DNA of 64,000 nt, taken from contig UQUR01000005.1 in NCBI GenBank assembly GCA_900544345.1, positions 1 to 64,000 on the forward strand, given 5' to 3'. Source of the stretch: an uncultured Sutterella sp. Its GTDB lineage: Bacteria; Pseudomonadota; Gammaproteobacteria; Burkholderiales; Burkholderiaceae_F. The notes under the pieces are model-generated. The model was not told the DNA's origin. It was given only the letters and a program-made list of their open reading frames with translations, and did no database searches. Made by a program: the position numbers and the translations under genes. Positions 1 to 8,778 of the stretch are shown here, in pieces (the stretch's first letter is position 1; the number at the start of each line of letters is the position of its first letter).

Positions 1-388
1 CAGGCCCGAAAGACTTTCGCGAGAGGGTGTTTTGGTGAGAGATGAGCGCTGGCTTTGGAGAGATTCGAAGTGAAACTCATCCCGATGATGGAGGAAGAGA
101 AACTGAAAGTTGAGCAGGTATTTTGACTATATCTGATCAACCTCGACTAGGTTTTTCGTAACGGCTTTGACTCTGAACTGACTCATTGCTGTACGAGACA
201 CAAAGAAAAAGTCAGGACCCAGCGACATGAGTGCTATTAAATGAACTAGCGCAATGGGAAAAAAACAAAGACGTCATTGTCGGATTCTCAAAAAAATAGG
301 ACGCTAGTTAACTATGGAAAAAGCCAAAAAATAAAGTCCGTAACTACTTGCTCTTGCTTAACGGAAAGAGAAAAAATAGCCGACATCC
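1..388. other. Stretch without a supported gene upstream of coaE
   Basis: No convincing gene is seen here. A short reading frame open at the left edge on the + strand runs to a TGA at 71-73 and could be the last 23 codons of a gene outside the window, but it resembles nothing I recognise. A reading frame starting at TTG 277 joins coaE in frame, but its extra 59 residues are low in complexity and the coaE promoter lies inside it, so it is not taken as coding. In many proteobacteria a prepilin peptidase gene precedes coaE; no trace of one is seen. Confidence 0.4.
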
Positions 389-416
389 ATGACGCACTTT
401 TTAAAGAACGTATAAT
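389..416 (+). promoter_or_regulatory. Probable sigma-70 promoter of coaE-yacG
   Basis: A perfect TATAAT -10 box lies at 411-416, with ATGACG (4 of 6 matches to TTGACA) at 389-394 and a 16-bp spacer. Transcription would start near 423, about 30 bases before the coaE start at 454. This supports the short coaE start over the longer open frame. Confidence 0.55.
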
Positions 417-453
417 TTCACGAATCAATCAATATTTTATGAAAAGGCTTCTC

Positions 454-1083
454 ATGACATGGATTGTCGGCCTAACCGGCGGAATCGGCTCCGGAAAAAC
501 ACAGGCCAGTAACGCTTTTGAGGCATTGGGGGTTCCGGTGATTGACACCGACCTCATCAGTCACGCTATCACTGCCCCTAACGGTTTAGCCATTACGGCA
601 ATCCGTGAGGCTTTCGGCGATAAGTTGATCAGTCCGTCGGGGGGATTGGATCGCAAGGCTATGCGGGAGCTCGTTTTCCAAAATCCCAATGCCAGGCATA
701 AACTTGAAGCGATTTTGCACCCCTTGATCGCCAACGTCACAATGGCGTCTATCGCACAGCACACCGATGCTCCCTACGTGGTTTTGGTTGTGCCTCTCTT
801 GGCTGAAAGTCCTCAATGGCTTAAGCGCTGCGATCGCGTTTTAGTGATTGATTGTGAGGTGGAAACTCAAATTGAACGTGTCATGGCTCGCTCACATCTT
901 ACTCGGGAAGCTGTAATGGCTATTATTGCTACGCAGGCAACGCGCGATGCAAGAAAAGCCATTGCAAACGAAGTAATTGTGAATGAGTCCACTGTGGAAG
1001 CTTTAACTCAGCAGGTGCGACGTCTTCACGATTTCTACCTCAATATGGCTCGTCAGTCACCCAAAGCGGGAGAACCCGTATGA
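454..1083 (+). CDS. coaE: Dephospho-CoA kinase
   Basis: CoaE phosphorylates the 3'-hydroxyl of the ribose of dephospho-CoA, the last step of coenzyme A synthesis, in the cytoplasm. The protein is 209 residues, the usual family size. The P-loop GLTGGIGSGKT is at residues 6-16 and is followed by the conserved VIDTD segment (about 29-33), so the assignment is firm. The frame is open upstream to TTG 277, but the ATG at 454 has an AAGG-type ribosome site eight bases before it, gives the standard N-terminus, and lies downstream of a TATAAT box. An ATG at 439 is an alternative. The stop codon overlaps the yacG start (ATGA), so the two genes are translationally coupled. Confidence 0.95.
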   Translation: MTWIVGLTGGIGSGKTQASNAFEALGVPVIDTDLISHAITAPNGLAITAIREAFGDKLISPSGGLDRKAMRELVFQNPNARHKLEAILHPLIANVTMASIAQHTDAPYVVLVVPLLAESPQWLKRCDRVLVIDCEVETQIERVMARSHLTREAVMAIIATQATRDARKAIANEVIVNESTVEALTQQVRRLHDFYLNMARQSPKAGEPV

Positions 1084-1316
1084 TTGTCAAGTGTCCGATT
1101 TGCAAAAAGCCGGTTGAGTGGTCCGATAAGAATCCCTGGAGACCCTTTTGCTCGGAGCGCTGCAAGTTAATTGATTTGGGCGAGTGGGCAAGTGACGCCT
1201 ACGTGATTCACGGTAATGCCTACGCCCAAACCAATGAATCGGAAGCCGACAAACTCGCCCAAGAGCTTTTTTCTCATCTGCAGGAAGAGAAAAAAGACAA
1301 TTCTGAAACTAAATAG
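1080..1316 (+). CDS. yacG: DNA gyrase inhibitor / zinc-finger protein YacG
   Basis: A 78-residue protein of the YacG family, which in E. coli binds GyrB and inhibits gyrase. The zinc site is visible as C5-x2-C8 and C24-x3-C28, with the family sequence around RPFCSERCKLIDLGEWA. The tail is acidic and lysine-rich. It overlaps coaE by four bases (ATGA), the common coaE-yacG arrangement in proteobacteria. The 3' end overlaps the stop codon of the convergent NUDIX gene by eight bases, and both stops lie in a near-palindrome at 1305-1320. Family membership is certain; gyrase inhibition in this organism is inferred. Confidence 0.93.
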   Translation: MIVKCPICKKPVEWSDKNPWRPFCSERCKLIDLGEWASDAYVIHGNAYAQTNESEADKLAQELFSHLQEEKKDNSETK

Positions 1317-2160
1317 TTTCTATCCAGCCGTTTGCCCCGTGCGGTCTAAGTAGCTTGTCATTCGTAATTTTTACATTTGTGAGATAAAGCGGCACGGGGT
1401 TGTCGCTCATCAATCTGAGCCACGCGCTCGATGCCACACGAACTGTCGGATCAACCCAGGCAAAAAGTGCACCGCTTGCAGCGATCTCGCTCCAGCAACT
1501 GGGATCTGCTTTCAAAGCAAAGCGTTTATTGGACACCTTTTGACCGTCCTGGCCGTCATCAACAAAGACACCGTCGGCTTTTTGTTGGGAAGATTCATGA
1601 GCCAGAGCATCAACCCAAACCTCCTTCACGCCGAGTGTTTTAAGTGTTTCTTTCCACTGATCAATATCCTTTGCGTGTTGTCCGCAAAGAATGACTCCTT
1701 CCGGCTTTCTTTGTTTTAAGACTTCTAAATCAATCGCTTCAGATTTTAGTTTGAGCCAATACTTGGGCATATTGAGCCATTGCTGAATCGGTTGGCTCGC
1801 TTCAAGCACCGGACTAGGCCAAGATTCAGGGGCAAAAAATCCGAAAGAGTCCTGTTTTTCCAAAGCTTTTGGCGTACCGGACCAGTTCCAGGAACGGACA
1901 AAATGAAGACGAACCTTAGCGTGAGGATAATCAAAAACAATGGTGACCCAGGGAGCGCAATCATGCATATCAATCCCCAGCTCCTCTTTGATTTCACGCT
2001 TTGCCGCTTCCTCTACGGTTTCCATTGCTTCAAGTTTGCCGCCGGGAAATTCCCACCAACCGGCATAAACCTTGCCTTGAGGTCTGGAACTTAAGAGACT
2101 GCGACCCTCTTCGTCCATCAATACTGCGCAAGCTACGATTGTTTCAGTTCGCTCTGACAT
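1309..2160 (-). CDS. mutT: NUDIX hydrolase (MutT-like) with thiamine-phosphate-synthase-like C-terminal domain
   Basis: Probable 8-oxo-dGTP diphosphatase, which removes oxidised nucleotides from the pool. Starting at ATG 2160 the protein has 283 residues. The N-terminal NUDIX domain carries a full NUDIX box (residues 41-63, G-x5-E-x7-REIKEELG). The C-terminal half (about 140-283) resembles the thiamine-phosphate-synthase-like domain often fused to MutT in beta- and gammaproteobacteria, where it is thought not to be a working ThiE. The frame stays open for 16 codons upstream, but that stretch encodes the terminator hairpin after secA, so 2160 is chosen. Substrate specificity is inferred from the family. 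Confidence 0.85.
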   Translation of the reverse strand: MSERTETIVACAVLMDEEGRSLLSSRPQGKVYAGWWEFPGGKLEAMETVEEAAKREIKEELGIDMHDCAPWVTIVFDYPHAKVRLHFVRSWNWSGTPKALEKQDSFGFFAPESWPSPVLEASQPIQQWLNMPKYWLKLKSEAIDLEVLKQRKPEGVILCGQHAKDIDQWKETLKTLGVKEVWVDALAHESSQQKADGVFVDDGQDGQKVSNKRFALKADPSCWSEIAASGALFAWVDPTVRVASSAWLRLMSDNPVPLYLTNVKITNDKLLRPHGANGWIETI

Positions 2161-2176
2161 TTTTCGCCTTTTAACG

Positions 2177-2204
2177 AAAAAGCGCCCGTCTGAGAGCGCT
2201 TTTT
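2177..2204. terminator. Bidirectional terminator after secA
   Basis: The arms AAAAAGCGC (2177-2185) and GCGCTTTTT (2196-2204) pair perfectly around a 10-base loop. Read on the - strand this sits 18 bases past the secA stop and ends in a T run. It separates secA from the NUDIX gene. Confidence 0.8.
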
Positions 2205-2222
2205 GCATTGAGTCAATATGTT

Positions 2223-5006
2223 TTAGTCAATGTGTCCGTGACAGTTTTTGAACTTTTTGCCCGAACCGCAGGGACACAGATCATTGCGGGAGACTCCTCG
2301 CCAGTCAACCTTATCAAGATCCACTCCTGCCGGAGAAATACCCGTAAATGAAAGCTCTCTGCCTTCATCATCGTGCACCACCTTTTGCTTGGCTTCCTGT
2401 TGAGTTTTTGCCTGAGCCTGTGCCTGAGCTTGAGCTAAGGCTTGAGCTCTTTGAAGGGCCTCTTCCTGAGCACGCTGCTGTTCAGCCATCACTTCTTCGC
2501 GAGTTTGAATACGAACGGTCATCAGGACACGCATGACATTTTCGCGTACGCGGTCAAGCAATGTTTCAAACATCGAGAAGGCTTCACGCTTATATTCCTG
2601 CTTCGGCTGCTTTTGAGCGTAACCTCTCAGGTAAATACCCTGGCGAAGCGCATCCAAAGCGGTAATGTGAGCACGCCAAATGCTGTCCAACACCTGAAGC
2701 GTAACTTGCTTGGCAAAATTGTGCATCGCTTCGGGACCCGCCAACTCAATCTTTTCGTTGTAGATCCGATCGGCTTCATCGATCAAGGCCTTAAGCAAAT
2801 CCTCGTCCGTGGTGGAGTTGCTCTTTTCAAGCATTCCGGCAAAATCCAACTCGATACCCCATTCGCTCTTGAGAATAGTGGTCAAAGTGTTCAGATCCCA
2901 CTGCTCTTCGACCGTATCGACCGGAACGTATGTTCTGAACAGATCCGTGAAATAGCCGTGACGCAGATTAGTCACCATTTCACTTAAGTCATTGCTTTCC
3001 AAAATCTCGTTGCGCAAGCGGTAGATTTCGCGGCGTTGGTCATTTTGAACGTCATCGAACTCAAGCAACTGCTTGCGGATATCGTAGTTGCGACCTTCGA
3101 CCTTACGTTGTGCACTTTCAATCATGCGGCTAAGCATGTTGGATTCAATGGCCACACCCTCTTCGAGCTTTAACTTATCGGCAATGGCTCTCATGCGGTC
3201 GCCGCCGAAAATACGAAGCAACGGGTCTTCCATTGACAGATAAAAACACGAAGAACCCGGGTCACCCTGACGACCGGCACGACCGCGAAGCTGGTTGTCG
3301 ATACGGCGGGATTCATGGCGTTCACTGCCGATAATACGAAGACCGCCAGCCGCAACCACCTTATCGTGTTCAACCTGCCATTCGGCTTTGATTTTTTCAA
3401 TCTGAGCCTGCTTTTCTTCTTCAGTCAGATCAGGATTCGTTTTGACATCATCAATGTGCTTATTGATGCCGCCGCCCAAAACGATATCGGTGCCGCGACC
3501 GGCCATATTGGTGGCAATCGTCACTACACCGGGGCGGCCCGCTTCCAACACAATCTGAGCTTCGCGTTCATGCTGCTTAGCATTCAACACATTGTGTTTG
3601 ATGCCTTCCTTATCGAGCAGCTGACTTAAAGCTTCAGAATTTTCAATGGAAGTCGTACCCAACAAAACAGGCTGCTGACGCTTGTTGCACTCTTTGATGT
3701 CTTCGATAATTGCACGATACTTTTCATCAACAGTACGGAAAACCTTATCCTGTTGATCATCGCGAATCATCTTCTTGTGTGTCGGAATAACAACCGTTTC
3801 CAATCCGTAAATATCCTGGAATTCGTAGGCTTCGGTATCTGCTGTACCGGTCATGCCTGCAAGCTTGTCATACATACGGAAGTAGTTCTGGAATGTAATA
3901 GAAGCAAAGGTTTGATTTTCCTGATTGATCTTCACCCCTTCTTTTGCTTCAACAGCCTGGTGCAACCCTTCGGACCAGCGGCGGCCCGGCATCAGGCGAC
4001 CGGTGAATTCGTCAACGATCACAATTTCACCGTTTTGAACCACATAGTGCTGATCACGCTTAAAGAGCGTGTGCGCTCTCAGTGAGGCCATCAAGTGGTG
4101 CATCAATATGATGTTTTGAGCCGAATAAAGGCTTTGACCCTGAGGAATCAAACCGCGTTGAGTGAGAATTTCCTCAATATGCTCATGGCCTTGCTCAGAA
4201 ATATAAACCTGACGGGCTTTTTCATCGACCCAGTAGTCGCCTTCGCCCTTTTCTGTTGCCTGGCGAGTCAAAAGCGGCGGAATATCGTTGATCTTGGCAT
4301 AAAGCTCGGTGTTGTCATCTGCAGGACCGGAAATAATCAAGGGCGTACGGGCTTCGTCGATCAAAATAGAGTCCACTTCGTCAACGATTGCGTAGTGCAG
4401 ACCGCGCTGACGACGATGATTAATGTCGTACTCCATGTTGTCACGCAGGTAGTCAAAACCAAACTCATTGTTGGTACCGTACGTGATATCTGCGGCATAA
4501 GCCTGAACTTTTTCTTCATTGGGCTGTTGGCTGTAAATGGTGCCGACAGATAAGCCCAGGAAGTTGTAGACCCGTCCCATCCATTCTGCGTCGCGCTTGG
4601 CCAAATAGTCGTTGACAGTCACAACGTGCACACCCTTTGCAGGCAATGCATTTAAATAAACTGCGAGTGTAGCCGTCAGGGTTTTACCTTCACCGGTTCT
4701 CATTTCGGCGATCTTGCCGTCATTGAGAACCATGCCGCCGATGAGCTGCACATCAAAATGCCGCATACCCAGTACACGGGAGCTCGCTTCACGAACTACA
4801 GCAAAAGCTTCGGGTAAAAGAGATTCCAGCGTTTCGCCCTTGGCAAGACGGTCACGAAATTCTTGAGTTTTAGCCTTAAGTTCATCATCACTTAAGGCTT
4901 TAATAGAAGGTTCTAATTTATTGATTACAGCGCACTGACGACGGTACTGTTTAATCAAGCGGTCATTGCGACTGCCAAATACTTTCGTTAAAAGCTCAGA
5001 AAACAT
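2223..5006 (-). CDS. secA: Preprotein translocase ATPase SecA
   Basis: SecA is the ATPase that drives unfolded proteins through the SecYEG channel. The chosen start (ATG 5006, MFSELLTKVFGSRND) gives 927 residues, the normal size; a further ATG seven codons upstream is less typical. Visible motifs are the Walker A segment MRTGEGKTLTA (near residue 105), the DEVD Walker B box, helicase motifs TSIENSE and GRAGRQGDPG, and the C-terminal zinc/SecB-binding tail CPCGSGKKFKNCH. A Gln/Ala-rich linker (about 830-870) precedes the tail. It is divergent from dciA across a 230-bp region and followed by a strong terminator. Confidence 0.98.
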   Translation of the reverse strand: MFSELLTKVFGSRNDRLIKQYRRQCAVINKLEPSIKALSDDELKAKTQEFRDRLAKGETLESLLPEAFAVVREASSRVLGMRHFDVQLIGGMVLNDGKIAEMRTGEGKTLTATLAVYLNALPAKGVHVVTVNDYLAKRDAEWMGRVYNFLGLSVGTIYSQQPNEEKVQAYAADITYGTNNEFGFDYLRDNMEYDINHRRQRGLHYAIVDEVDSILIDEARTPLIISGPADDNTELYAKINDIPPLLTRQATEKGEGDYWVDEKARQVYISEQGHEHIEEILTQRGLIPQGQSLYSAQNIILMHHLMASLRAHTLFKRDQHYVVQNGEIVIVDEFTGRLMPGRRWSEGLHQAVEAKEGVKINQENQTFASITFQNYFRMYDKLAGMTGTADTEAYEFQDIYGLETVVIPTHKKMIRDDQQDKVFRTVDEKYRAIIEDIKECNKRQQPVLLGTTSIENSEALSQLLDKEGIKHNVLNAKQHEREAQIVLEAGRPGVVTIATNMAGRGTDIVLGGGINKHIDDVKTNPDLTEEEKQAQIEKIKAEWQVEHDKVVAAGGLRIIGSERHESRRIDNQLRGRAGRQGDPGSSCFYLSMEDPLLRIFGGDRMRAIADKLKLEEGVAIESNMLSRMIESAQRKVEGRNYDIRKQLLEFDDVQNDQRREIYRLRNEILESNDLSEMVTNLRHGYFTDLFRTYVPVDTVEEQWDLNTLTTILKSEWGIELDFAGMLEKSNSTTDEDLLKALIDEADRIYNEKIELAGPEAMHNFAKQVTLQVLDSIWRAHITALDALRQGIYLRGYAQKQPKQEYKREAFSMFETLLDRVRENVMRVLMTVRIQTREEVMAEQQRAQEEALQRAQALAQAQAQAQAKTQQEAKQKVVHDDEGRELSFTGISPAGVDLDKVDWRGVSRNDLCPCGSGKKFKNCHGHID

Positions 5007-5237
5007 CTTTTGATACCCTGCGTGCATGTGCCCTTAGCACTGCACTTTTTGTTAAATTGAGACGACAAAAATCAGTCGGTTCGAATAAACCACAGCTCGG
5101 AATTATCGCATATTGAAAGAGTGATTTCTCATTGAAATTTCTTTGTTTTTTGAGTTTTCGTCTGTTTTTTGTAACTTTTTTAACTCTTTTCTCTTTTGCG
5201 CTGCATCCATGAGAAAATACGCTGGTGAGGATAGCAA

Positions 5238-5696
5238 ATGAACGGATTGGAAAATATTAACAAGCTCTTAAACTCTCTGAATTCTGACAGCATCATAGCC
5301 CGCCAGATGCTAAGCGTGAGAGTGGCCGAAGTACTGAAACGAGCCTGTCTGAAAAGGCACTTAAATATTGACTTTCAACACTGTGTCCATGTGGAGTGCT
5401 CTACTGCAGGCATAATCATCAATACAACCACACCGACTCTTGCCAATCGTCTCAAACAGATTCAACCTACGCTGGAAAAAGCCCTTTTTGACAGCGGGTT
5501 AAACTTTCCGATTCAAGGAATTCTGGCCGGCAAAATTCTTCCGCTTGCCGATTTGGAGCCCTATCCGTTGGATCCGCCGAGAGTGGCCCAACCGGGTGCC
5601 TCTGAGGCCGTTCGCGCCTGTGCCAAGCGAGCAGAAGATGAAGATATCAGAAAAAGTTTGGAAAGGTTAGCCGATGCCCTGGAGCAAAGAGGCTAG
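5238..5696 (+). CDS. dciA: DUF721 protein, probable replicative helicase loader DciA
   Basis: A 152-residue protein with the DUF721/DciA fold: an N-terminal helical region, then the alpha-beta segment (about 45-95) with the family-like VHVECSTAGIIINTTTPTLANRLKQ stretch. DciA is the ancestral loader or operator of the DnaB helicase in bacteria without DnaC. Its position between lpxC and secA matches the place of dciA in many proteobacteria, which strengthens the call. The tail is charged and probably flexible. The stop codon shares the bases CTAG with the stop of the convergent LysE gene. Confidence 0.75.
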   Translation: MNGLENINKLLNSLNSDSIIARQMLSVRVAEVLKRACLKRHLNIDFQHCVHVECSTAGIIINTTTPTLANRLKQIQPTLEKALFDSGLNFPIQGILAGKILPLADLEPYPLDPPRVAQPGASEAVRACAKRAEDEDIRKSLERLADALEQRG

Positions 5697-6349
5697 ACAA
5701 AATTCCACAGAGCAAAGCCCAGGACTAAAAACCCGATCGCAAAAAATACACAGGCAGTAGCCCGATTGATTAATTGAGATCCGCGGGGACCGGTGAAGAA
5801 CCGCCGGGCTTTTTCAGCCAGAACCGAATACATCACCAAATTGGCAAAAACCAAAACTGAATAAACAGAAATCATCAGCACAGCTTGAGCAACATAGGGC
5901 TGAGCAGGATCAACGAACTGAGGCAGTACACTGATACCGAAAATAATCGGCTGAGGGTTGCACAGAGAGATCACAACGCCTTTACTCAAGTTGGAAAAAC
6001 CGTCTTTAGGAACCGCTTTTGCCTTGAGATCCGGATGTGTTGGCTTATCTTTTTGAAAGTGCATGGCCGGTTTATGCCAGCTTCTCCAGCCAAGATAAAG
6101 AATAAAGAATGCACCGGCAATTTTGATGGCGTTAAACAGCGTCGGGCTGGAAGCCAATATCACCCACATACCCGACATCGCTGCCGTAAATAAAATGGCA
6201 ATGCCGATTGCCTGACCGAGCGCAAAAAAAGCTGTTTTGCGCCAACCCTGCTGAAGAGACAAAACAATGGCAAATATCACCCCCATCCCGGGAGACAGGA
6301 TATTTGCCAAAGAAGTGATCAAAAACAGGGAAAAAAGCGACATCAGCAT
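5693..6349 (-). CDS. LysE/RhtB-family amino acid exporter
   Basis: An integral membrane protein of about 218 residues with five to six hydrophobic segments and the family's N-terminal LSPG motif (residues 18-21). A second family feature is the FILYLGWRSW segment near the middle. The family exports amino acids or related small molecules; the substrate cannot be read from the sequence. The start is uncertain: ATG 6349 gives the usual spacing to the LSPG motif, while ATG 6343 and an upstream non-ATG start at 6373 are also open. It follows lpxC by 56 bases on the same strand but has no obvious link to the cell-wall genes. Confidence 0.8.
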   Translation of the reverse strand: MLMSLFSLFLITSLANILSPGMGVIFAIVLSLQQGWRKTAFFALGQAIGIAILFTAAMSGMWVILASSPTLFNAIKIAGAFFILYLGWRSWHKPAMHFQKDKPTHPDLKAKAVPKDGFSNLSKGVVISLCNPQPIIFGISVLPQFVDPAQPYVAQAVLMISVYSVLVFANLVMYSVLAEKARRFFTGPRGSQLINRATACVFFAIGFLVLGFALWNFV

Positions 6350-6428
6350 CAACCCGTGAAATAACACGATCAATGCTACGCTTTTTTCTCAAAAGCATTC
6401 AAGCTTTAAGGAATTTGTTTGAAAAGAA

Positions 6429-7340
6429 TCAAAGAGCTTTGACTCTTTCAAATGAGAAGTCTTTCGGAGCCTGAGCTTTTTCAAAAGTCGCCCACTCCCA
6501 AGCTGAAGAATCAGCCAGCAGAGCGCGCAACAATTGATTGTTTAACCCATGTCCGGACTTATAAGCACTGTAACGGGCTAAAAGGGGATGCCCCAATACA
6601 TAAAGGTCACCCATAGCATCCAGTATCTTGTGCTTCACAAACTCATCCTGACTTCTGAGTCCCTCCGGATTCAGAACCCGATACTCATCCATAACCACGG
6701 CATTTTCAAGCGTGCCGCCTTGAGCCAAGCCGATTGATCGAAGCATCTCTACGTCTTGCACAAACCCGAAAGTGCGCGCTCGGCTTACGGCATGAGCATA
6801 GTCGACCTTGGACAGATCAACCTCGGTAAATTGAGAAGTACTGTCGATTGCCGGATGACCGAACTTAATCGAAAAAGCCAATGAAAAGCCTTCATGAGGC
6901 TCAAGCTGCGCCCATTTGTCTCCGTCGGTGACTCGTACCGTTTTCGTCACCCGCACAAAACGCTTCGGCGCAAACTGCTCAACAATGCCAGCGGCTTGAA
7001 TTAAGAAAACAAAACTGGCTCCGGAGCCATCCATAATCGGAATTTCAGGTGCATCGACATCAACGTAGCAGTTATCGATTCCAAGGCCGTTAAAAGCACT
7101 CATCAGATGCTCAATAGTGGAAATCTTAACGGGACCTTCGTTGAGCGTTGTCGCCATCCGAGTGTCGTTGACACGAGTGGCTTCAGCGGGCATTGTCACG
7201 GGCGGATCTAGGTCAACACGGGTATACACAATACCGGTATCGGGATCAGCAGGACGCAAAGTCAAATGCACCTTGCGTCCCGAGTGCAGTCCAATACCCA
7301 CCGTACGGACGACTTTTTTGAGCGTTCGTTGTTTCAGCAT
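6429..7340 (-). CDS. lpxC: UDP-3-O-acyl-N-acetylglucosamine deacetylase LpxC
   Basis: LpxC is the zinc enzyme for the committed step of lipid A synthesis. The 303 residues match the family length. The zinc ligands H78 (EHLMSAF), H237 and D241 (HKILDAMGDL) and the catalytic H264 (KSGHGLNNQ) are all present, so the enzyme should be active. It follows ftsZ by only 14 bases and is the last gene of the dcw cluster, as in E. coli, Pseudomonas and most betaproteobacteria. Confidence 0.97.
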   Translation of the reverse strand: MLKQRTLKKVVRTVGIGLHSGRKVHLTLRPADPDTGIVYTRVDLDPPVTMPAEATRVNDTRMATTLNEGPVKISTIEHLMSAFNGLGIDNCYVDVDAPEIPIMDGSGASFVFLIQAAGIVEQFAPKRFVRVTKTVRVTDGDKWAQLEPHEGFSLAFSIKFGHPAIDSTSQFTEVDLSKVDYAHAVSRARTFGFVQDVEMLRSIGLAQGGTLENAVVMDEYRVLNPEGLRSQDEFVKHKILDAMGDLYVLGHPLLARYSAYKSGHGLNNQLLRALLADSSAWEWATFEKAQAPKDFSFERVKAL

Positions 7341-7354
7341 AAAAAAGGCTCAGC

Positions 7355-8632
7355 TTACTTCGTATCGTGACGAATGGACCACCAGCCCGTTTCCCACTCA
7401 TCGGCCGCTTTTTCTTCCTTCGGGGCTTCAGTCTGCGTTGACTCAGGTGCTGTAGCAGTTTGTGTGGTCACATCAGGAGCAACCGGTTCAGAGGGCTTCT
7501 GCGCAGCAGGTTCCGAAGCCGGCTGTGCTGCAGGCTGAGAAATCGTCTGGGCCTGAGCACTCTGGCGCGGGCTCCAGGGATCCGTTTGCTGCTGAGGTTC
7601 AGCAAAAGCTCGACTGTTGCGTTCCCAAACATCGCGCTTTTCATCGGGCTTATCAATCGGAGCAACCTCCTTATCTTTGCCGCCGTCCAGCCCCGTTGCA
7701 ACAACCGTCACACGCATGGAGTCACCCATACTGTCATCATAGGCAGAACCGTAAATCACCTGAGCGCCCTTGGCGGTGAAGTTCGTAATGATGTTCATCA
7801 CCGTCTTTGTTTCTTTCATCTTCATCGTTTCTTCGCTGGCGGTGATATAAACCAGGACGCCCCTGGCACCGTTAAGCGTCACCCCCTCAAGAAGCGGACA
7901 GGCAACGGCATTTTCAGCAGCAATACGAGCACGATCAGGACCTGAAGCAATTGCAGAACCCATCATAGCGGTTCCACGCTCACTCATCACAGTGCGCAAA
8001 TCTTCAAAATCCACTCCAATGAGACCCGGTGTTTGAATGATTTCCGTGATACCGGCGCAAGCCTTAAAGAGCACATCATCGGCTGCAGCGAAACATTCGC
8101 TCACAGAAGCATCTTCACCCAACTCGTCTTCAAGCTTATCGTTCAAAATAACGATCTGACTGTCAACGCACTGCTTGAGTTTAACCAACCCTTCCTCTGC
8201 TCTTTGCATACGCAAAGCGCCTTCGTAACTAAAGGGTTTTGTCACAACTGCAACCGTCAGAATGCCCATTTCGCGGGCAATTTGAGCAACCACCGGCGCT
8301 GCTCCCGTACCGGTGCCGCCTCCCATACCGGCGGTAATGAAAACAAGGTTGGCTCCCTGAAGAAGTTCCCGAATGCGATCCTTTGCTTCAATAGCGGCCT
8401 GTTCACCTACTTCGGGACGGGCACCGGCTCCCAGACCGGTCTTACCGATCTGCAATGTGGCGTGTGCACGAGAATGCGACAGGGCCGTGTAATCAGTATT
8501 AATTGCAATAAATTCAATACCTTGAGCACCGCGCTCAATCATATGTTCGACAGCGTTTCCACCGCCGCCGCCCACACCGACGACCTTGATAACCGTTTGG
8601 CGGGGATCATTATCACTGAGTACTTCAAACAT
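7355..8632 (-). CDS. ftsZ: Cell division GTPase FtsZ, with unusual T7 loop and C-terminus
   Basis: FtsZ is the tubulin-like GTPase of the division ring. The 425 residues include the glycine-rich nucleotide loop, the tubulin signature GGGTGTG (104-110), and a C-terminal linker rich in Gln, Pro, Ala and Glu (about 335-410). Two things differ from the norm. The T7 loop, usually NVDFAD, reads GVDFED (206-211), so the Asn that contacts the neighbouring subunit's GTP is Gly, while both Asp residues remain. The C-terminus ends WETGWWSIRHDTK rather than a DIPAFLR-type peptide that binds FtsA or ZipA. The reading frame is intact and no other frame restores the usual peptide. A good ribosome site (GGAGG) precedes ATG 8632. 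Confidence 0.95.
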   Translation of the reverse strand: MFEVLSDNDPRQTVIKVVGVGGGGGNAVEHMIERGAQGIEFIAINTDYTALSHSRAHATLQIGKTGLGAGARPEVGEQAAIEAKDRIRELLQGANLVFITAGMGGGTGTGAAPVVAQIAREMGILTVAVVTKPFSYEGALRMQRAEEGLVKLKQCVDSQIVILNDKLEDELGEDASVSECFAAADDVLFKACAGITEIIQTPGLIGVDFEDLRTVMSERGTAMMGSAIASGPDRARIAAENAVACPLLEGVTLNGARGVLVYITASEETMKMKETKTVMNIITNFTAKGAQVIYGSAYDDSMGDSMRVTVVATGLDGGKDKEVAPIDKPDEKRDVWERNSRAFAEPQQQTDPWSPRQSAQAQTISQPAAQPASEPAAQKPSEPVAPDVTTQTATAPESTQTEAPKEEKAADEWETGWWSIRHDTK

Positions 8633-8778
8633 GGGAATAGGCCTCCAAAACCAATCCTCTAATTATGTATGAACATAGCGCTTTTTGCTTAAAAATTGAA
8701 AAAGATTTTTTCAATGTTTTCAAGAAATTCTTTCAGACAGAAGCTCTGGGCCAGCAATTGCAGCAGACAAGGACAAAA

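Noticed and set aside
277..453. N-terminal extension of coaE (open frame from TTG 277)
   Set aside because: It contains the TATAAT promoter, has no ribosome site and does not fit the CoaE family; the P-loop begins right after ATG 454.
2161..2208. Sixteen-residue N-terminal extension of the NUDIX protein
   Set aside because: These bases form the terminator of secA, and the family start is at 2160.
2442..2987. Longer open frames antisense to secA, ftsZ and other core genes (for example 4095-4553 and 8033-8662)
   Set aside because: They lie fully inside strongly supported genes on the other strand, lack ribosome sites and resemble no family.
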